In this document: positions 12,967-15,760 of the stretch, piece after piece | Numbering within the stretch: position 1 is the stretch's first letter | Layout of the letters: each line of letters opens with the position of its first letter | NCBI GenBank assembly: GCA_036009105.1 | Contig: DASYMJ010000340.1 | Coordinates: 1-15,760, forward strand | Direction of reading: 5' to 3' | Source: JAFAVZ01 sp036009105 | Lineage (GTDB): Bacteria > Acidobacteriota > Thermoanaerobaculia > Gp7-AA8 | DNA length: 15,760 nucleotides | Made by a program: the position numbers and the translations under genes | Notes under the pieces: generated by a model | What the model was told of the DNA's origin: nothing | The model's input: the letters and a program-made list of their open reading frames with translations, nothing else | The model's database searches: none

Positions 12967-13721
12967 CACTCCGCTTTCACCAGAATGGCCGTCACATTAT
13001 CCAGCCCCCCGCGCTCATTGGCCGCTTCGATGAGCAGCTCGCAGGCGCGCTGGATGTCGCCGTTCGTTTGGGTGACGACGCGCAGGATCTCATCTTCCGG
13101 AACCATGCCAGTCAGGCCGTCGGAGCAGAGGAGGAACACGTCGCCCGCCTTCATCTCGATCTCCGAGGCGTCGGGGGTGACCTGCAGCGCGCCGCCCAGG
13201 GCGCGGGTGATCACGTTGCGCAGAGGATGTTTCTCCGCCTCCGCCTCGGTGAGCATGCCGGCCTGCACCTGCTCGAAGACCCAGGAGTGGTCGTTCGTGA
13301 TGCGGCTGAGCTGGTTGTTGCGGATCATGTAGGCGCGGGAGTCGCCCACGTGGGCGAAGGACATGGTCTCCGCCTCGGCCAGGCAGGCAACCACGGTCGT
13401 GCCCATGCCGCGCAGGCGGGCGTCCTTGCGCATCGCCTCCAGCACGCGCGTGTTGGCCAGGCGCACGGCGGCCATGAGGCGGTTCGTGGAGCGCTTGTAG
13501 TGCTCGTCGTAGGCGTGGGGCCAGGTGCCGTCATCCTCTTTGGTGTGCAGGATGAACTCGGAGATGGAGTCGACGGCGATGCGCGAGGCGATCTCGCCCG
13601 CGGCGTGGCCGCCCATGCCGTCGGCCACCAGGAAGAGGTGCGCATCCTGCTCGACGAGGTACGAATCCTCGTTGTGCTGGCGCTGCCGCCCGACGTGCGT
13701 GAGACCCGCTGCCTTCAGCAT
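12966..13721 (-). CDS. PP2C-family Ser/Thr protein phosphatase (Stp/PrpC type)
   Basis: Metal-dependent phosphatase that reverses Hanks-type Ser/Thr kinase phosphorylation. It has 251 residues, the normal length of the bacterial stand-alone form. Metal-site motifs are complete: NEDS (E18, D19), VADGMGGHAAGE (D34, G35), GMGTTVV, HVGDSRAY, LLCSDGLTG (D201) and GGLDN (D241). No membrane segment is present, so it is cytosolic. The ATG at 13721 lies 2 nt after the DnaJ-TPR stop codon (TGA-GG-ATG) with GGAAGG upstream. A TTG two codons earlier is possible but less likely. No kinase gene is in the window. Translational coupling with the DnaJ-TPR gene suggests a shared role. Confidence 0.95.
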   Translation of the reverse strand: MLKAAGLTHVGRQRQHNEDSYLVEQDAHLFLVADGMGGHAAGEIASRIAVDSISEFILHTKEDDGTWPHAYDEHYKRSTNRLMAAVRLANTRVLEAMRKDARLRGMGTTVVACLAEAETMSFAHVGDSRAYMIRNNQLSRITNDHSWVFEQVQAGMLTEAEAEKHPLRNVITRALGGALQVTPDASEIEMKAGDVFLLCSDGLTGMVPEDEILRVVTQTNGDIQRACELLIEAANERGGLDNVTAILVKAE

Positions 13722-13723
13722 CC

Positions 13724-14371
13724 TCAACCCTTCCGGAAAAGGGTAAACCCTTTCGCGGCTTCCTTCGACACTCCGCGCAGCTCAGCGAGCGCGGTCTGCA
13801 CCTCTGCGTTTTCGGGGTCCCATTGTGCGGCCTGTTCCAGATAGCGCTCCGCTTTTGCGGAGAGTCCGGCTTTCTTGCACATCAGTCCCGCATCCTTCAG
13901 ATAGACCGGGTTGACCGGCTCCCGCTGGACGGCGGTCTCGATGGCCTGCACCGCCTGCCGCATCATGGACGGCATGCGCGCCGCGGCGAGGGCGAGATAG
14001 TGAAACGCTTTCGCATCCTGCGGATTGTGCTTGGCGGCCAGATCGAAATTCTCGTAGGCGTTGCGGACGTCGCCTTCCTTCCACGCCTTCACGCCCTTGG
14101 CCAGGTAGGCCTTGGCGATCTGCGCGAAATCGATGGTCGGCTTGTCGATGCCGGCTGCCAGCTCGGCGTCGTGCTGCTTGCGCCGCGCCGGATTGGTCAG
14201 CACGTTCAAGGCCTCGGTCAGGGTCTGGAAACGGCGCTCCGCCTCCGCCTTGTCCGGCCCCTTGTAGCGGTCGGGATGCTGCTCCCGGGCAGCCTTGCGG
14301 AAACGGTCGCGGATCTCCAGGTCGGAAGCGGACCGTTCGACGCCCAGCACCTCGTAGTAATTGACCTTCAT
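13724..14371 (-). CDS. DnaJ-domain / TPR protein
   Basis: A J-domain co-chaperone-like protein of 215 residues. Residues 1-68 form the J domain: MKVNYYEVLGVERSA, the Hsp70-stimulating HPD at 32-34, then RFQTLTEALNVLTNPARR. There is no Gly/Phe-rich region and no zinc finger, so it is not DnaJ itself. Residues about 85-205 form TPR-like helices (AYLAKGVKAWKEGDVRNAYE, then AIETAVQREP and AERYLEQAAQWDPENAE), likely a protein-binding surface. The ATG at 14371 opens the J domain. It lies 10 nt after the stop of the helical-repeat gene and 2 nt before the phosphatase ATG, inside a tight unit. The DnaK partner and client are unknown. Confidence 0.92.
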   Translation of the reverse strand: MKVNYYEVLGVERSASDLEIRDRFRKAAREQHPDRYKGPDKAEAERRFQTLTEALNVLTNPARRKQHDAELAAGIDKPTIDFAQIAKAYLAKGVKAWKEGDVRNAYENFDLAAKHNPQDAKAFHYLALAAARMPSMMRQAVQAIETAVQREPVNPVYLKDAGLMCKKAGLSAKAERYLEQAAQWDPENAEVQTALAELRGVSKEAAKGFTLFRKG

Positions 14372-14381
14372 CGGGGATTTT

Positions 14382-15479
14382 TCAGTGTCTCTGCGTGCGA
14401 GCCAGATAGAACTTGCGTGCGGTGAGCCGGACGATCTCACTGACGCCCTTGTCGTCCTTCAAGCCCTTCAAATCGCGCAAGACTAATCGATTGATGAGCG
14501 GGATCACAAGGCCCACCGGAGCCTTCGGATTGCGGGCCAGGGTGAGCATGATCGGGTACTTGGACATCCATTCCCGCCGGCTGCCGATGATGCGCAGCAC
14601 TTCCTCTTCCACGTTGCGCATGCCGGCGATCGACTCCACCTCGTTCTGGGTGATGCGCGGATTGCGCATGGCCGCCGTGGCCACGATCTTGTTGCGCTCG
14701 CGCACCAGGAGCATGCGGATCATCCGGTCTCCCCGGAAGGCCAGCAGCACTTTCTCGGCCACCGTCATTTTCTGCAGCCGGGCCCAGACCGCCCGGGCCC
14801 TGCCGTCCTTCTTCTCCGTCTCCAGCAGGTCGATGGTCGGCCCGGCCGGCGCCGGCTCCGCCGCCTGCTCGGCCTGCTGGAGGAGGTCGGCGATGGCATC
14901 GAGCGGCTCGACGGCGATCTCGTCGGTCGGCTCGCCGATCGGCTCCCCTTCTTCCGACACCGGCCGCACTTTCTCGAAGAACTCCTCCCGCGTCTCCAGC
15001 GCGCGGCGGCGCGCGTCCGGCGTGAGGCGGGCGTTGGAGAGCAGCGCGCTGAGGATCTCCGGCGCGCGGAGGATGCGCGCCTGGTTGATGACGATCACTT
15101 CCTGCACCCCCGGGTCGGCCCGGCCGGCCAGCTCCACCACTGCCGCGTCGGGCGTCGACCGGTTGCGGATCGCGGCCTCCAGCACGACCGGATCGCGGCT
15201 GGCGCGCATGATCATGCCGAGGTGCTGCGCCGGCGTGGTCTCGCTCCCGGCCACCGCCACCACGATGCGCGCCGGCACGTCCGCCAGCGCGACCTGCGCG
15301 GTCTCGGCGATCTCCGGATCGCCGGAAGCGGCGAGGTAGGCCAGCACCGCGACCAGGTCTTCCTGCCCCAGCGGCAGGTAGCCGCGGGCGATGGTGAGGA
15401 TCACGTCGCGCGGATAGGAGCCCGACTCGATCAGAGAGATGACGGCCGTTGCGGTCAGCTCGGCCGAGGGGGTGCTCAT
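14382..15479 (-). CDS. Helical-repeat (HEAT-like) conserved hypothetical protein
   Basis: A 365-residue soluble protein with no signal peptide or catalytic motif that I recognise. Residues 1-165 are almost entirely alpha-helical by composition, with short repeated elements (DPEIAETAQVAL, DPVVLEAAIRNRSTP, DPGVQEVIVIN) that look HEAT-like. Residues 170-225 are an acidic, Pro/Ala-rich linker. Residues 226-365 form a second helical array with the repeated pattern AAMRNPRITQNEVESIA, then MLTLARNPKAPVGLVIPLI and LVLRDLKGLKDDKGVSEIVR. Proteins of this look occur in Acidobacteriota and myxobacteria next to DnaJ-TPR genes; I recall no function. The ATG overlaps the RodZ-like stop codon by 4 bp (ATGA). 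Confidence 0.75.
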   Translation of the reverse strand: MSTPSAELTATAVISLIESGSYPRDVILTIARGYLPLGQEDLVAVLAYLAASGDPEIAETAQVALADVPARIVVAVAGSETTPAQHLGMIMRASRDPVVLEAAIRNRSTPDAAVVELAGRADPGVQEVIVINQARILRAPEILSALLSNARLTPDARRRALETREEFFEKVRPVSEEGEPIGEPTDEIAVEPLDAIADLLQQAEQAAEPAPAGPTIDLLETEKKDGRARAVWARLQKMTVAEKVLLAFRGDRMIRMLLVRERNKIVATAAMRNPRITQNEVESIAGMRNVEEEVLRIIGSRREWMSKYPIMLTLARNPKAPVGLVIPLINRLVLRDLKGLKDDKGVSEIVRLTARKFYLARTQRH

Positions 15480-15760
15480 GGCGCGGAGCTCCGCAGCTTC
15501 TGCAGCGCATCGCGGTCGAAGATGACCTCTTTGCGCACCTCGCCCTCGTCGCCCAGCGGCGGGACCCGCGTCTCGTTGAGGGTGAGGCTCAGGCCCGCGG
15601 CGTTGCCGATGCGGCGAAAGCGGAAGCGCTCTTTCGCCTCGAACGTCCGGTGCTCCCCTTTGCTCAGGACGTCGTTGACGGCGGTCTTGCCGTCGACGTC
15701 GAGGGCAATCCAGGAGTCGGCGGTGAGGTCGAGGACGAGGCGGAGGGTGGAGTCGTGTTT
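15476..15760 (-). CDS. RodZ-like protein, C-terminal DUF4115 domain (5' end outside window)
   Basis: The last 94 residues of a protein that starts outside the window. The segment matches the periplasmic C-terminal domain of RodZ-like proteins (DUF4115): LVLDLTADSWIALDVDGK, then KGEHRTFEAKERFRFR, IGNAAGLSLTLNE and PPLGDEGEVRKEVIF. In RodZ this beta-rich domain follows a Cro-type helix-turn-helix and a membrane helix, and the protein links MreB to the wall machinery. Those parts cannot be seen here, so the full architecture is inferred. The stop codon overlaps the next start by 4 bp, so it is the first visible gene of the unit running down to the phosphatase. Confidence 0.8.
   Translation of the reverse strand, partial: KHDSTLRLVLDLTADSWIALDVDGKTAVNDVLSKGEHRTFEAKERFRFRRIGNAAGLSLTLNETRVPPLGDEGEVRKEVIFDRDALQKLRSSAP

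Overview
The window is GC-rich and gene-dense, and reads like a member of the Acidobacteriota (possibly the Thermoanaerobaculia) or a close relative. The argument rests on a short two-haem cytochrome of the photosynthetic-reaction-centre type, a DUF4388 (PATAN)/CheY/CheA cluster and a DnaJ-TPR/PP2C cluster. No rRNA gene or species marker is present, so the lineage is an inference. I see no phage genes, transposase, tRNA, rRNA or CRISPR array.

Layout. Positions 1-3331 (minus strand) carry a signalling set: a PATAN/pseudo-receiver/GAF protein, a CheY-like regulator and the first 344 codons of CheA. Positions 3441-6200 (minus) carry an exported LysM amidase, ribH and nusB. A cytochrome c gene (6287-7225, plus) converges on gatC-gatA (minus), which diverges from a phospholipase-D/cardiolipin synthase gene (plus). 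Positions 10335-10770 hold no intact gene: a one-sided heptamer array, the remnant of a broken gene and a palindromic element. A GT-C glycosyltransferase (plus) follows and overlaps the end of gerW (minus) by 11 bp. The right end is a minus-strand series: the C-terminus of a RodZ-like protein, a helical-repeat protein, a DnaJ-TPR protein, a PP2C phosphatase, a SelW-like selenoprotein and gerW.

Three things stand out. (1) A 76-residue SelW-like selenoprotein gene at 12674-12904 has an in-frame UGA in a CGVU motif and a good bacterial SECIS hairpin just after it. A standard gene caller would miss or truncate it. (2) The gaps between genes repeatedly hold inverted repeats whose arms are about four tandem 7-bp units. 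The word differs from locus to locus, but the architecture and the position next to stop or start codons are shared. (3) Five starts (cheA, ribH, the amidase, gatC and the broken gene) have a -10-like hexamer only 6-9 nt upstream and no Shine-Dalgarno sequence, which suggests leaderless transcripts.

How the genes work together: the left cluster is probably a chemotaxis-like or gliding/pilus signalling pathway. ribH-nusB and gatC-gatA are housekeeping pairs. The amidase, cardiolipin synthase, glycosyltransferase and RodZ-like protein concern the envelope. The PP2C, DnaJ-TPR and helical-repeat genes are tightly coupled (overlap or gaps of 2-10 bp) and probably act together in Ser/Thr phosphorylation or protein quality control.
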